Shown here: piece by piece, positions 12,501 to 22,793 of the stretch
How positions within the stretch are numbered: the stretch's first letter is position 1
Layout: every line of letters begins with the position of its first letter
DNA from: Carya illinoinensis
Lineage: Eukaryota; Streptophyta; Magnoliopsida; Fagales; Juglandaceae
Length of the DNA stretch: 64,000 nt
Direction: 5' to 3'
NCBI RefSeq assembly: GCF_018687715.1
Contig: NC_056758.1
Coordinates: 62,001 to 126,000, forward strand
Translations under genes and position numbers: made by a program
The notes under the pieces: model-generated
What the model saw: the letters and a program-made list of their open reading frames with translations, nothing else
What the model was told of the DNA's origin: nothing
Database searches by the model: none

Positions 12501-15500
12501 ATTAGAATTTGCATAATAAGTCCGAGCAAGATACTCGTACTAGAAGAGCACTATAAATAGCATAATCGAGTTTAGGAAGGTAACATTTCCAACTAGACAC
12601 TATGAATTGTGCCCCCGAAAAGAAAATGCCATCGTAGAACAGCCCATCCCTATAAATACCCTATCAGATAAATTCTAAAGGGATTCTAAGTTGATTTCTA
12701 AGAGAAGTAGTTCAATATCTAATTTTACCATCAAAGGCATCTCCACTAGGTTCCTTAAGGCTCTTGTATTGGTTGTGTATGTTGGTAGGGTACATGAAGG
12801 ACATAGTCAAAAATTGTATCAATAGTTTGGCGTCATCTGTTGGAATTTCATAGGATACTGATTGATTAGCTAGTGAAGCAAGATCCATATGCCAGCTACC
12901 ACACATTCTCACATAATTTGTGACCAGGAAATGACCGCGATGGACAGACAAATGGATAATAGAATGGATATATAGGAGATTCACAGAGAGGGAAGAAAGA
13001 TTGCATAAAATAACTCTAGAGATGGAAGCCTTGTAGAAGGAGAATGAATCTCTAAAATGAAAGGTTGCAGGATACAAAGGAGATATTGGTCAAGATAGTG
13101 ATAGGTAGCGCGATTAGGAGTCTCGAAGTGAAAGAGGGATGACCTTGAACAACCAGGTGGAGAAGAAATTGATGCATGATAGCTTGTGGGACCCTATGGA
13201 TATATATGAGGACATAGCAAAATGAGTGGGAGTGTCATCATTGGTTGGCAACCAACTCAATAGCACAGACATACCGTATAGCCGAGAGATAATGGCGATG
13301 CTTCTCGCTAAAGTACAAGTTCCCACAAATTGACCTTTACAATGGGTCCAAGGATCCAGTAGAGTATATGGAAACCTTCAACACCGAAATGACCTTACAC
13401 AACTTCCCAATGGAGATCGCATATAGAGCTTTCCTGTTAACCCTCAAAGGTGTGGCAAAAGGGTGGTTCGAAAATTTGTAGGTAGGCTTGATCACCAATT
13501 TTGAGAAACTTTATAAGTAGTTCATCATGCAATTCATGGCGGGTAGAAGGAGGAGACAGTCGGCTACCTACCTTCTCACAATAAAGTAGGACGATCAAAG
13601 CCTAAGGAGATACCTTACCTAAATCGACAAGGAGCGTGTAACATTGAATGATCAAAATAAGAAAATAACACTGGCAATCCTCCTAGGAGAGGCATGGCCT
13701 TGAAGTCCCTTCATGGCAGACTTGGTGAGGAAGACATCTATAACTTTGTGAGAATTCATGGATAGGATCGGCAAGTCCATGAAAATTGGAAATGGAGAAT
13801 GCGAGTAAATATATCGTTGGTGAGAAAAGGAGGATCCATTGGGTGAGTTAAAGCAGTATGTTTCAGAGGAAATAAGAATGGAGCATGGGTTTTAACGATC
13901 TTAGGACCTTCAATCTTGCACTTCTTGCTAAACAAGGATGGAGATTGGTTCAAGATGAAACCTCTTTGCATCATAAAATATTTAAGGCAAGATATTTCTC
14001 AAAATCAGGTTTCTTTGAGGCAGGTTTGGGGCATTGCCCTTCCTACACATGGAGATGTATATGGGAAGCAATGAAGTGGTTGAAAGAGGGATGTAGATAG
14101 AGGCTAGGGATGGAAAAACAACACAATTGTAGGCTAAAAAATAGATACCTGCACATAAGGATCTGATTCAGGAAGGTTATGAAAATTCTGAGGAAAACAT
14201 GAAGGATATGGTAGAGAATTTGTTTGCTTAAAATCAAAGATGTTGGGATATGGTGATGCTTAGATCTTTCTTCAATCCAAATGTAGTCTCAGCAATAAGT
14301 AAGTTGATGATAGGGATAGAAAATACAGCTGATAAATAGATTTGGGAGCATGAAAGGAATGGAAAGTTTATAGTTAGAAGTTGCTATCACTTTATATCAA
14401 ACCAGTTAAGGTTTAATGCAGTAGAGGCTTCTAAGATGGGTAGACAACAGGTGGTATGGAAGGCTTTGTGAAAATTACCAGTGCCAAGTAAGATAAAAGT
14501 ATTTGCTTGGCGAGCATGTAGAGATGGTCATCCCACTAAAGATAATCTTCTGAAGAAAAAGGTCATTACTTAAGGTAAATGTAGCTTCTGTGAGCTTCCA
14601 ATTGAGGACTTAAATCATGCAATCTTTAGTTGCATTGTACTTCGAGATGCTTGGAAAAAGCTTGTCCCTAGCTTGGCTATGAACCCAAATGCTAAGCTAT
14701 TTGATTTGGTCTCTCAGCTTTGTCAAATGAAGGATTATGACAGTTTGGCCATTTTTTACTCTTTGGCTTGGGATTTTTGGTATAGAAGGAATAAGATGGC
14801 TTTTGAGAATATGGTTTTGCCTACAAAATAGGTTGCTAAACATGCTCTAGGCCTTCTACGGAGTTTCAAATCTATAACGGGTCAGTCTCATACACAATTA
14901 CAGAAGCATCTCAGGTGGTGTCCACCTCCAGCTAAGTTCTTAAAGCTTAATACCGATGAGACCATGTTCCCAAATAATAAATCATTTAATCCTAAATCAT
15001 ATTGCACTCTTCCATAGTTTGTATCAAATGGAGTAAAATTGATTCTCCTTCCTTCAAGCCCATCTTGAATATTAGGCTCTTACTAGACTCGTCTCAAGTG
15101 GATTGCACCAATCATTGCATTGCTTCCTTACTCTTTTTAGCTCTCGATCTTGTGATTGCTTCATTTGAAACTTGCAAGGGATTTTTAAGACTTGGTTCAC
15201 CTTGGAGCCTTTCAAGAAGGTTAGAATTGGGGTGATTCTCAAGGATGACAAAGGTGAAATGCTTATGGCAACAGGTAATTAAGGTTGAAAATGAAGTGAA
15301 AAATCTAGAAACCATTGAACTCTTGGCTGTATTTCGTGGGATGCAGTTGTATGTTGGTATGGGTGTTCTGAACCTAATTGTAGAGTCTGATTGCCTTTTG
15401 CTTGTTGATTTGTTGAAGAAGAAAGATATGCTTGACTCTGAACTTGGGCTCTTTATGTTGAAGTTATGAGATTAAAGACTTGTTTTGCATCTTGCTCTTT

Positions 15501-18500
15501 TACACATGTATATAAAGAGGGTAACTCGAGAGCAAATAGGCTTGCATGATATGTATGGAATGTTGAGAATATTGAGATGTGGAGAGATTGTATTCTAGAA
15601 TTTCTTTCTCAAGCTCTTTGGCTTGATAAATATATGTAATCATTTTATCTTCAATGAAGTTGGTATTTCTATAAATAAAAAGTAAACCAAAAAATAGTGT
15701 TATATTGTGGTCTTGAAAAATAAAATAAAAAAACTTCCGCAAATTGTCAAAGAGTTTTGCTATATACAAGCACAGTCGCATACTAATCTATGTACCAATA
15801 TTGATTCATTCATACTTAAAATTTAAATTAACACTATTTTCAATAAAATCTACTTTTTGATCAATTACATCACATTGGTGTACAGATTAATGCACAATTA
15901 TGTTTGTAACTATATTTTTCCCATTGTCATATATCATCTCCCAGAGTTTGGCATCTCTAATTCATATGAACATTTTTCTTTTGGCTTGGGGGTGTTTCGT
16001 GTTTTCCCATGCATGATTAGTTTTATAAAAAGCTTCGATTATTAGACAACTTGAAACATATATAAGAATTATAAATCATACCGCCATAGAAAGTGAAGCA
16101 TAAACTTCACCATTTGTCGAGCAAGTAGATGAATCTCCAAATGGGCTATTTGTTTCATCACAAACTGCTGGAACAATAATCAGAAGCAAGTTTCCCAAAT
16201 TTCCTGTTCACATTAACCCACCCCCTGAAATGCGAAACTTGTGATAGAGCATAATATTCTACAGACATCTAGTACTTACATATAAACCGAACAGACTTGA
16301 TGAAAGCCTTTCTCCTAAGTATGATTAAACGGCAACTCTGTTGTCCCAAATAACATTGTATGCTTTGTCCGAGTTATAAGTATTATGAGGTACTTTAATT
16401 TTTAAGCTTTCTGTTAAAATTTGGGTTGGTAAAGGCATCAAAAGCTCTTTCCCAGAAAAGACCTAACAGAAATTATATGGTTCCCATTGAGATTAAAGGG
16501 ATCAATGTGGCATGTTTGGTCTCAGTTACAAGTAGGACAGAATGTTAATAGCATCGCTCATGTATAGTTCGAGCTCAACTCATATATAAGGTCTGACTTT
16601 TTTATTTAATAAATAAGTTGTTTATGAACATCGATGTTGGTTTAAATATTTAAAATGTGCTAAATGGGTAAAAGTTCACTCGACTCAATTTAAACTTGTG
16701 AATAAATCTCATGTAAACTCAATCCAACTCGTTTGAGCTCATTTTAAAGCTCGTAATACATGTATATATATTCTTTGTTATATATTATAAAGATTAATAT
16801 TCTGTATGGATCTATATATTATATTATATTATTTTATATTATTTTATATTATATTCGTGTATATTATATGTATCACATGTTAATTTGTGGGGAATACGAC
16901 TTTCGTGGATTGATTTGCAATGAGTCATGTATATAAATCTTACAGATACTTTGGTATCTATAAGTCACGATTATTAATATAATATAATATAATATATAAT
17001 ATTGTAGGTTAAAACTTTTGGATGAATTGATTTTTTAGCTAAAAAAGAATTCAATCAAGTCTTCTCCCAACATAGGAAGAAATATTATATCCTACGGGCC
17101 AAAGATACTCAGCCGTGGTTATAGATGGCAAACTCAGAGGTCATGAGTACATCAGGAGAAAACTATCTGGTGAGATTTTTCACTTATAAAAACTCTAATA
17201 TGGCAAGTAGAATAATTCTTCTCTAAAAGAAAACAGCAAGAAAATTACTTTAATTACAAGTTTGAAAGTATTTATCTGAATCCATTTTTCCAAAGAGAGC
17301 ATTGTTGCTATTAATATTGCACTACAAGAAAAACAAATTTTTGTGACTAATTTATTGCAATGAAAATATTATTGATTGCGAATAATCTTTTCGTTGTAAT
17401 AAATTGATCACAAAAATCTTTTTTTTTTTTTTTTTCTTTTTTTGTAGTATTGCATAGATTAGAGTCCACCTGACTTAAAAAGTTATAAAGTGGAAATTTT
17501 ATGAAATAGTAGTAAGATGCAGAACAAATCTTAAAGTACCTGCAGAACAGCAACCGATTACAAGGCCATGTAGATGTCTAGGAGTTCTGGTTATTTTAAC
17601 AAGTATCCATGCAAGTGTTGAGCCAATAATAAATGTGAGAAGGATATTCACTGGCATGAACCACCTTCACATTTGCATTTTCCCAAGAGTTACCACTTCA
17701 ATAAAATTATACCAAGAAACACAAGAGACTAGCTATTTGCTTTGCTGAAATAGGAGGAAAAGAGAAGGCATCACGAGGAGTACGAAATCCCGAAACTTAC
17801 AGAGTGATCAGGCCCTGAAATGTAATAGTCTCTGACAAGTTGCTAACCATGAGTGCAGGAGTGAACACAAAAAACACAATCTGTTCCATGATTAAAATAG
17901 CTGTCAGTCCTTGATAAAGTTTTTAAATCAAGGGCCAGTCCCAGCTAACGGATGTTAAAGGGATGAGAAGAAATGAAAATTTTATAAATAGTAATAAGTA
18001 ATTTGTGAATAATAATGAAATAGTTTTAATTAAATATTTAATTATTTTTTAAAAATGAGAAAGAAAAAATCGAATAAAAAATATAATAAAATTAAAATAT
18101 TATTTGAATATAATTTTATCTAATAGCCTGATGACATATGACTTGGTTGTTTAAATAAAAAACTTGGATTTAAAACTCTCCACACTTATATCCAGAAAAT
18201 AAAAGGTAAACAATTTTTGGATACTCGAAAGGCTTTGAAGGTGATTAATGGATCCCAGCCCCCAAAATACATTAGATTTCATTATTTTCAGGCCATAATT
18301 GAGAATTCACAGATAACTAATATGCATTAAAAAGACGTTAAAATGTGTCAAATTTTCGAACAGGAAACGACTGCCCAATCAATATTACTGTTAGGTGCTT
18401 CCGCCACTATAAGCATGTAAGTTTTAAAACTCACGTTGTTCAAAATATGCCTTGCATCCGGCCCTAAGAGACCTATACGGTCTATTGCAAGCAATAATCC

Positions 18501-18569
18501 AACACCAGTGATCAGGAGCGTTTTGAGGACTGGCATCAACGCAACAACGAACAGGTTTACGAATCCCAT
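3404..18569 (-). CDS. PILS: PIN-LIKES (PILS) auxin transport facilitator, 5' seven exons
   Basis: PILS proteins are polytopic membrane proteins, known in Arabidopsis to sit in the endoplasmic reticulum and regulate intracellular auxin. Seven exons join in frame on the minus strand: 18569-18435, 17880-17801, 17664-17540, 16203-16082, 11028-10834, 4709-4617 and 3504-3404, all with GT donors and AG acceptors. The ~283-residue product starts MGFVNLFVVALMPVLKTLL and contains FFVFTPALMVSNLSETITF, LWFMPVNILLTFIIGS, GLVIGCCSAGNLGNLLLII, YIWSYVYTIMRIFAN, a hydrophilic loop (about residues 170-230), LVAPSTIG and LMIGDSAPLRVI. These follow the family order. The family is about 400-430 residues, so the last ~130 should lie left of base 1. 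All seen exons are open, so the gene is probably functional. Identification is from recalled family motifs, without alignment. Confidence 0.9.
3505..4616. other. PILS intron 6, AT-rich
   Basis: About 1.1 kb of AT-rich DNA with a T-run near 3632-3649 and a short (TA)n near 4519-4533. No transposon domain, RNA gene or extra exon was recognised. Confidence 0.5.
4617..4709 (-). CDS. PILS: PILS exon 6
   Basis: 93 bases (31 codons) encoding ATILNQIIERIKMYAEHINL then MLVAPSTIGV. The APSTI motif opens the second membrane half of the family. Acceptor GCAG and donor GTATGT. The intron before it is about 6.1 kb and holds a copia element. Confidence 0.88.
4710..6139. other. PILS intron 5, left part
   Basis: No coding exon recognised. 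A stretch at 5060-5180 looks less AT-rich but its minus-strand translation does not fit the PILS protein. 4860-5040 and 5880-6010 look like decayed LTR-type sequence, but no termini could be set. Confidence 0.4.
6140..6728 (+). repeat. Probable 5' LTR of copia element
   Basis: Matches 10166-10731 with many substitutions and indels. It contains a TATA-like TATAAATAG near 6352 (promoter position) and ends close to GCACCAAAAA. The left limit is uncertain by tens of bases. Confidence 0.6.
6750..8560 (+). pseudogene. copia gag-protease remnant, gag segment duplicated
   Basis: Gag starts at 6750 (MVHGLREFAMDFLKLKCFAG) and, after a frameshift near 6940, runs as a UBN2-type gag with KAMSDTLFDAYQNKAIVKDL and IISSIIDKLPQSWKNYK-like segments to about 7250. 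A zinc knuckle follows near 7495-7545 (CFHYGKQDHYKRDYC; second Cys replaced by Tyr). The same gag tail occurs again at about 7850-8300 with knuckle CFYCGKQGQYKR. Protease-like sequence (NSFSAVVKGKGTI) follows to about 8530. The repeated block suggests an internal duplication or recombination between copies. Not functional. Confidence 0.75.
9085..9440 (+). pseudogene. copia RNase H C-terminal remnant
   Basis: In frame pieces read TEFIGLPSCSKEAKW and later segments like the closing portion of copia RNase H. It contains stops and small indels. Its position after a protease/integrase scrap shows that integrase and reverse transcriptase were deleted. Confidence 0.6.
10166..10731 (+). repeat. Probable 3' LTR of copia element
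   Basis: Counterpart of 6140-6728: shares CTATTCGGAACA (about 10300), a TATA-like TATAAATAG, and the pyrimidine-rich end before GTACCAACA. It lies about 100 bases from PILS exon 5 on the exon's intronic side. Confidence 0.6.
10834..11028 (-). CDS. PILS: PILS exon 5
   Basis: 195 bases (65 codons) encoding VGAIYIWSYVYTIMRIFANK and then a Ser/Asp-rich hydrophilic stretch, the central cytosolic loop. Acceptor CTAG at 11032-11029 and donor GTATTC. The intron before it is about 5 kb and filled with gypsy and LINE debris. Confidence 0.9.
11050..12260. other. PILS intron 4, AT-rich right of exon 5
   Basis: No exon recognised. It has a short (TA)n near 11251-11266. 11820-12010 has the base composition of a non-autonomous DNA element (AT-rich core) but clear terminal repeats were not defined. 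Confidence 0.4.
12270..13790 (+). mobile_element. Ty3/gypsy 5' fragment (LTR end, PBS, gag)
   Basis: An LTR-like end with TATAAATAC near 12652 is followed by TTTGGCGTCATCTGTTGG (about 12827-12844), a variant of the TGGCGCCGTCTGTGGG leader typical of plant Tat-type gypsy elements. Gag follows. The element is cut off on the right by a LINE fragment from about 13790. Left limit approximate. Confidence 0.6.
13290..13720 (+). pseudogene. Ty3/gypsy gag remnant (Retrotrans_gag)
   Basis: Frame from the PQIDLYNGSKDPVEYMETF start through NFPMEIAYRAFLLTLKGVAK, GWFENL, FIMQFMAGRRRRQSATYLL and RVTLNDQNKKITLAILLGE. This is the classic plant gypsy gag core. Internal stops (after ENL, YK, IK) show decay. 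No protease or reverse transcriptase follows before the LINE junction. Confidence 0.75.
13791..15690 (+). mobile_element. LINE 3' fragment (RT end, zf-RVT, RNase H)
   Basis: The 5'-truncated L1-type LINE starts inside the region after RT (GEKRRIHWV), then MGFNDLRTFNLALLAKQGWR and PSYTWRCIWEAMKWLKEGCR. A zf-RVT segment (KIKVFAWRACRDGHPTKDNL, CSFCELPIEDLNHAIFSC) lies near 14490-14640, and an RNase H domain near 15170-15560. It ends in TAAATAAAAAG-rich sequence near 15690. About 200 bases near 14950-15165 interrupt RNase H and look foreign. Several stops; inactive. Lies in the gypsy fragment inside PILS intron 4. Confidence 0.8.
15700..16081. other. PILS intron 4, left of exon 4
   Basis: AT-rich intron sequence between the LINE 3' end and the exon 4 donor. 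No feature recognised. Confidence 0.5.
16082..16203 (-). CDS. PILS: PILS exon 4
   Basis: 122 bases completing the GNLGN motif and then IIVPAVCDETNSPFGDSSTC, typical of this family. Acceptor ACAG and donor GTATGA. Exons 2-4 sum to 327 bases, so the reading frame closes exactly. Confidence 0.9.
16204..17319. other. PILS intron 3 with AT-rich repeat
   Basis: No exon recognised. 16560-16860 contains a repeat rich in GAGCTCA and CTCG words followed by a TATATTATATTATT tract. A similar arrangement occurs at 45560-45860, so this is probably a dispersed non-coding repeat of unknown class. Confidence 0.45.
17320..17449. mobile_element. CACTA-type MITE (130 bp)
   Basis: Starts CACTACAAGAAAAA and ends TTTTTTTGTAGTA (last base mutated from G), the terminal inverted repeat of CACTA elements. 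It is flanked by a 3-bp TTG duplication (17317-17319 and 17450-17452), the size expected for CACTA. There is no coding sequence. Its inner halves are complementary (TTTTTGTGAC and GTCACAAAAA-like words), so it can fold. It lies in PILS intron 3, 90 bases from exon 3. Confidence 0.8.
17540..17664 (-). CDS. PILS: PILS exon 3
   Basis: 125 bases encoding WFMPVNILLTFIIGSTLAW and on to IGCCSAG, with acceptor AAG and donor GTACTT. The membrane helix and the following CCSAG motif match the family in position and order. Confidence 0.9.
17801..17880 (-). CDS. PILS: PILS exon 2
   Basis: 80 bases, phase 0 in, two bases of a codon carried out. It encodes IVFFVFTPALMVSNLSETIT, a conserved family segment. 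Acceptor CAG at 17883-17881 and donor GTAAGT at 17800-17795. Confidence 0.9.
18435..18569 (-). CDS. PILS: PILS exon 1 (coding part)
   Basis: Residues 1-45, ending in ILNN before a strong GTGAGT donor (minus strand, 18434-18429). The ATG at 18569 is chosen because MGF plus a hydrophobic helix is the usual start of this family. An upstream ATG in the same open frame (18653) lies before the likely acceptor at 18614-18615 and would be intronic. Confidence 0.88.
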
Positions 18570-18604
18570 TGAGAACTTCTCCGCGGAACTCCTAAACAAT
18601 CGTA

Positions 18605-18890
18605 TCAACGTCCCTGGCAAAGCAAAACTATTTAAAAAACTCGAATAGAACATGGTGGAGAAAAGAATAAAATGTTGAGATTACTATCCGTTACTGTGGT
18701 CTATGCTCAAAGGTTTGTAGTTATAACTTGTAACAGGATGTCATTGTGGTAGAAGCCTCATAAACAGAACTATGTACCCATTGTATTTTTAATACTAGAT
18801 CAAAGTACACAATGAAAGTGACATTACCTCCTCAAAAATATCTTGAATCCTAGCGTAGTTGTTCCATAGATTTTCCGTCGTCGTCGTCAT
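18605..18890 (-). promoter_or_regulatory. PILS 5'-UTR with split 23-codon upstream ORF
   Basis: A likely 5'-UTR exon ends at 18828 before a GTAATG donor. Joined to the acceptor CCAG (18617-18614), it lets an ATG at 18890 read 21 codons (starting MTTTTENLWNNYARIQ), then GGA CGT TGA across the junction. The uORF stops 35 bases before the main ATG. Upstream ORFs in this position commonly damp translation. The splice is predicted by signal only; the transcription start and promoter were not located. Confidence 0.5.
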
Positions 18891-20084
18891 TCGGTCAAAA
18901 TCATCCCATCAATGGTAAACTGTGCTATGTAATAGAAAGCCAGAAGATCACTCACATATTCCACAATTAAGAGTTTGCACTCACATAACAGAGATTTTTC
19001 ATATTCATTGAGAGATTTTTCTTATTCACAGAACTTAAAATGTTCCGCATGCGCATGGTGACTATAAAGGCCAGCCAACATTAATGTCATGATTCCAGGC
19101 ATGATGCCTGGAGTAATTCCACGCGTTATGTCTGGAATCCCAGACAAAAGGAAGTGGCAGGGGCCCGCCCATTAAGTGTGACCCCTGCTTTATTACACAT
19201 CGTAATCATTAAAGTTAAAGCAAGTTAAAGCAACAGACCGGGAGCAAAGAATTCCTAATCGGGGATTTCTATCACAAATTGCAGCACTCGAACGCAGAAG
19301 TACGGTTGAAGGTGATTCAGAGCTGGTGAAACGGTTGCCAATTTTCTCTACAAATAAACAGACCCGTATCCACATGATCAAGAACAATGTTGAAACTTTA
19401 TTAGCGTTTCAAAATAATTGAAACTTTGAATCGGAATAATGTTGAAAGAGCATGAAACAAACATATAAGACCCAGTAAATAAATTCACTCATGCAAAGTG
19501 CTAAGGTGTGAACAGGGTATCTTAGAGGTCAGTTGAGTTGGAATGGATTCTAAATTAAGATCATTGACCTGTAATGCAAATTTGTAGATAACGAATTTCT
19601 CAAATCATGAAAAATGATTTTGGAATTCAACTTCGAACAGCAATTCTGTGAAAAAGGTACTAATTACCTGGTTACAACACTCGTAATAGCTCCTCTGCAA
19701 ACTAAAATTCAAGGTACCACAGATTGGAACAGAAATGTGTTCCTTAACGAAATAGAAAGGAACTAAAGCATTTCAGTCACCCTATTGCCTGCAAATAGGG
19801 TATTCCCCACGAACTCGAATTTCCGGTGTAAACATCAAATCTGAAAGGAAGAGTCATTGCATAAGCGCATATGATGGAATATCAGATTTTTTTTCATTTT
19901 TTGATGAAAATTTTGACAAGAGCTGTGCTCACTAGCAGTGAGCTGGTGCTAGAAGGAGTCGAGGGACCCACTATGGTTGGATACCCACTCTGGGAGCCTA
20001 CTCCGTAAACCATGGTCCAGAAACCTCAAGATTCATCTCTCAGGCCCCCCACCCCAACTCTTGGCGACATCCATTCAACTGCCA
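18891..20084. other. Upstream of PILS; no second gene seen
   Basis: Presumed 5'-UTR and promoter region of the minus-strand PILS gene. No convincing TATA box or additional exon could be assigned. A small imperfect repeat of GGCATGATGCCTGG and TGGAATCCCAG words lies near 19085-19145. Confidence 0.4.
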
Positions 20085-20369
20085 CTCAAAAGATTAATCA
20101 ATTTAAGATTATTTTCTTAATGTCCATGAACGTCTGTCGTTCCAGAAAACTTATTGTCGAGTCTCCTACGGGCTTTCATAAGGGTATTTTCGCTACTACC
20201 CACCAAGGGCCCCCCCTCTTATAACCCTCCCTTCCCCACAGTAAAAATAAAATCATTTTTAAAAATTCTCGGAATCGGAGTATTAAAAATATTCTTTTAT
20301 TTTAAAGAAAGCGCCATATACAAAGACTATATATAATAAATCAAATTCTTCTTTATTAAAATTCCTCAA
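20085..20369 (+). repeat. Direct repeat copy 1 (~285 bp)
   Basis: Closely matches 24365-24641 in the same orientation, from TCAAAAGATTAATCAATTTA to CTTCTTTATTAAAATT. Differences are scattered substitutions and small indels. The two copies bracket the inverted-LTR composite. Origin (LTR pair of an unknown element or local duplication) is not resolved. Confidence 0.85.
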
Positions 20370-20512
20370 AATCAAATTATTTAACTCACTATATCATTTT
20401 AACTATAAGAATTCAATATATCTTAACTTAACTCAACATCTAAACGGAAAAAATTTGACAATTCAGAAAGCACTTCAAGCCATCGACTAAAAAAAAATAT
20501 TTAAACTATCTT

Positions 20513-22673
20513 TGTGACGCCCCCAAATCCCCACGCCCGAACACGGGGAAATTGAGACGTCCGGATGGTGACAACCCGGGTCACCATCCCATCGACGGGT
20601 GCCGAGTGTGTGTAAGGCAGCGGATGTGTACAGAGAAACACGCAGCGGATAAAGAAAGTCATAACTAAGTACCAGAATTTTCTTAACGTAATACAAGCTG
20701 TTTAAAACATACATAAATAAAATATTACAAACACAAATACAGTTTTAAACAAATATAAAAGATAGCATCAGCAACCCGGCGGAGCCGCATCCTCGGGCTC
20801 AGCCTCCTCCTCTTCGTCTTCTAACTCTGCACCAAAAGCTACGGAACCACGAATGGTACCGCAGGTAAGTAAAACCCAAACACTAACAGATAAAAACACA
20901 TAAAACTCAAACAAGATGCATGAACCATGCCCAATGCACAAAGCCCATAAAACCCAAGTTTTCCACACACGCCAAAAACCCATTTGGCCCAAAAGCATAT
21001 CCTTTCTGAAAAACATGCCAAAAGTCACATTTGGCCGCCAAAAGTCCATTTGGCCCAATATCTCGCCAGAAGTCCATCCGGCCCAATATCTCGCCAGAAG
21101 TCCATCCGGCCCACGCCAAAAGTCCCATTTGGCCTCATAAACCATTATCCAATTTTAACCGTATGCACCATGACCTCCCCTAGGGGTCATCCGCACACCC
21201 TGGCTCCAGTGTCACACCGTAGAGTACCACCACGCATGTGACACCTAACGAGCGATGCCCAGTTCCGCGCCTCCCGCGCGTGCGTAGCCAAGCATCCTCT
21301 AGCCCTCGCCAGCGAAGGGCCACGGAGTCGGTGAGTAGGGCGATGCCCGGTTCCGCGCCCGGCGCGTTCGTAGCCAAGCATCCCCTAGCCCCGCTCCCGT
21401 CATCTCTCTCGACAACTCAGGGGACATCACTCAGTTTATTCCGCTCCCGAGTGACCAGAGGAGCTCCACTGAGATAATAACTCATCCCGGCTTGGGCTCG
21501 TGATACACACGCACCCGTAAAACTACTCACGCCAATACACAGGCTTTTCACACATGAACAAAAACACACGTGCATGCATCATGTAATGCCATAACAATGC
21601 ATAATAAAATAATCCAACAATCATAAATCAAATAAACAGGCAACTCCGTCCTCCATCCATCCGACCCCCGAAACTCCTCGGACTCAGTCCGGAATCAACA
21701 ACCAACAACAGTAAAATATTTGAATGAGCAATATATATTAAAATCTGAAAATAGGGTTTGGAAAATACTTACAACGCTATACGGCAATTTTAGAAAACAA
21801 GCGGCGTTGCAAGCGGCGGAAAAACAGCAACGTCACAGTGAAAATTCACTGTGGCCGTGGGTTTGAAAAACCCACTTTTGAACGGGGACAAACTAGGATA
21901 CGAGATTGATAGGGAATGGTCTAGGGATGGTTGTGAAGCTATTGGAAGTGACGAACGGCCGTGGGTGGCGGCGGAATGGCCGGATTACCCAAAACGGAAA
22001 CTAACCTCGTAGGAGCTGTTCCGGTGGTCGTTGGAGGCCGGAAATGGGTGGGTTAGGACGGCAAGGAGTCGGTGATGAAGTGGTGAAGAAATGGTGGCCG
22101 GAGGTGGAGCGACGGCGGCAGATCGGAGTGAAATCCGTGCGACCTTGTTGGGCTTTTTCCGGCCAAATGGCCGGCCGGTTGGGGGTGGCTTTCGGAGGGG
22201 TGGTGCGCCGGAGGGAGGGGGAACTTTTGAGACCGGTGGGGGTCCGGTTGGTGGCCGGACGGCGATGGGCTGGAAGAGAGAGAGAGCCGGCGCGAGGGAG
22301 AGGGAGGAGAGAGAGAGAGAGCACGGGGGGGGGGGGGTTCGGTCGAGCGGGAGAGGAAAGAAAGAAAAAAAGAAAAAAAGAAAAAGAAGGAAAAAAAGGA
22401 AAAGAAGGGAAAAGAAAAAGGAAAAAGAGAAAAAAAGGAAAAAGATGTGAAAAGAGATGAGGTCCAATCCTCACTCCGGGAAAACGAAACAAACCGCCAA
22501 AAAGATTAAAACCACAAAACAACTTAAAGAAATAAAACACAACCTCAAATAAAATAAATTAAATTAAAACCCAATTTTTAAAACGCAAATAAATTAAAAT
22601 AAAATAACTGATATATTAATTAAAATAAAAACAATTATTTTCGCGAAAATGCACTCAAAAGCGGGTCATCACA
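20513..22673 (-). repeat. Complete gypsy LTR (2161 bp)
   Basis: In minus orientation it starts TGTGATGACCCGC at 22673 and ends GGGGGCGTCACA at 20513. It is preceded by a polypurine tract and has the family's GC-rich internal part and a long purine-rich tract (plus strand about 22275-22455). Open frames inside it are composition effects. It is the same family as the LTRs at 58394-62579. Confidence 0.85.
21045..21118 (-). repeat. 28-bp tandem repeat within LTR
   Basis: Units of about 28 bases containing CCATCCGGCCCAATATCTCG and AGAAGTCC follow one another about 2.5 times and are mirrored in the inverted arm (about 23091-23164). The related LTR at 58746-60766 lacks most of this array, so it varies within the family. 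Confidence 0.7.
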
Positions 22674-22691
22674 TCCTCCCCTCCTTAAAAA
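22674..22691 (-). promoter_or_regulatory. Polypurine tract of gypsy element
   Basis: The minus strand reads TTTTTAAGGAGGGGAGGA directly before the LTR start TGTGATGACC, the standard plus-strand priming site. The GAGGACGAAAT word just upstream is also typical of plant gypsy 3' ends. The same arrangement occurs at 62580. Confidence 0.85.
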
Positions 22692-22793
22692 CAATTTCGT
22701 CCTCGAAATTGCAAATCAACCACCAACTTAAAGCAAGCCACATAAACGCTCATAAACCAACTGCGATCAAGATTAAAATACATACCTTCATCA

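Noticed and set aside
20768..21145. 125-codon minus-strand open frame, repeated identically at 23064-23441 on plus
   Set aside because: Both lie in the inverted LTR arms. The Trp/Gly-rich product comes from the 28-bp tandem repeat and is not a protein family; the identity reflects the inverted repeat.
21985..22540. 160-179 codon open frames in the LTR (also 60080-60622 and 61973-62461)
   Set aside because: Low-complexity Phe/Ser/Pro or Lys/Arg/Glu products from purine-rich tracts; present only as LTR composition effects.
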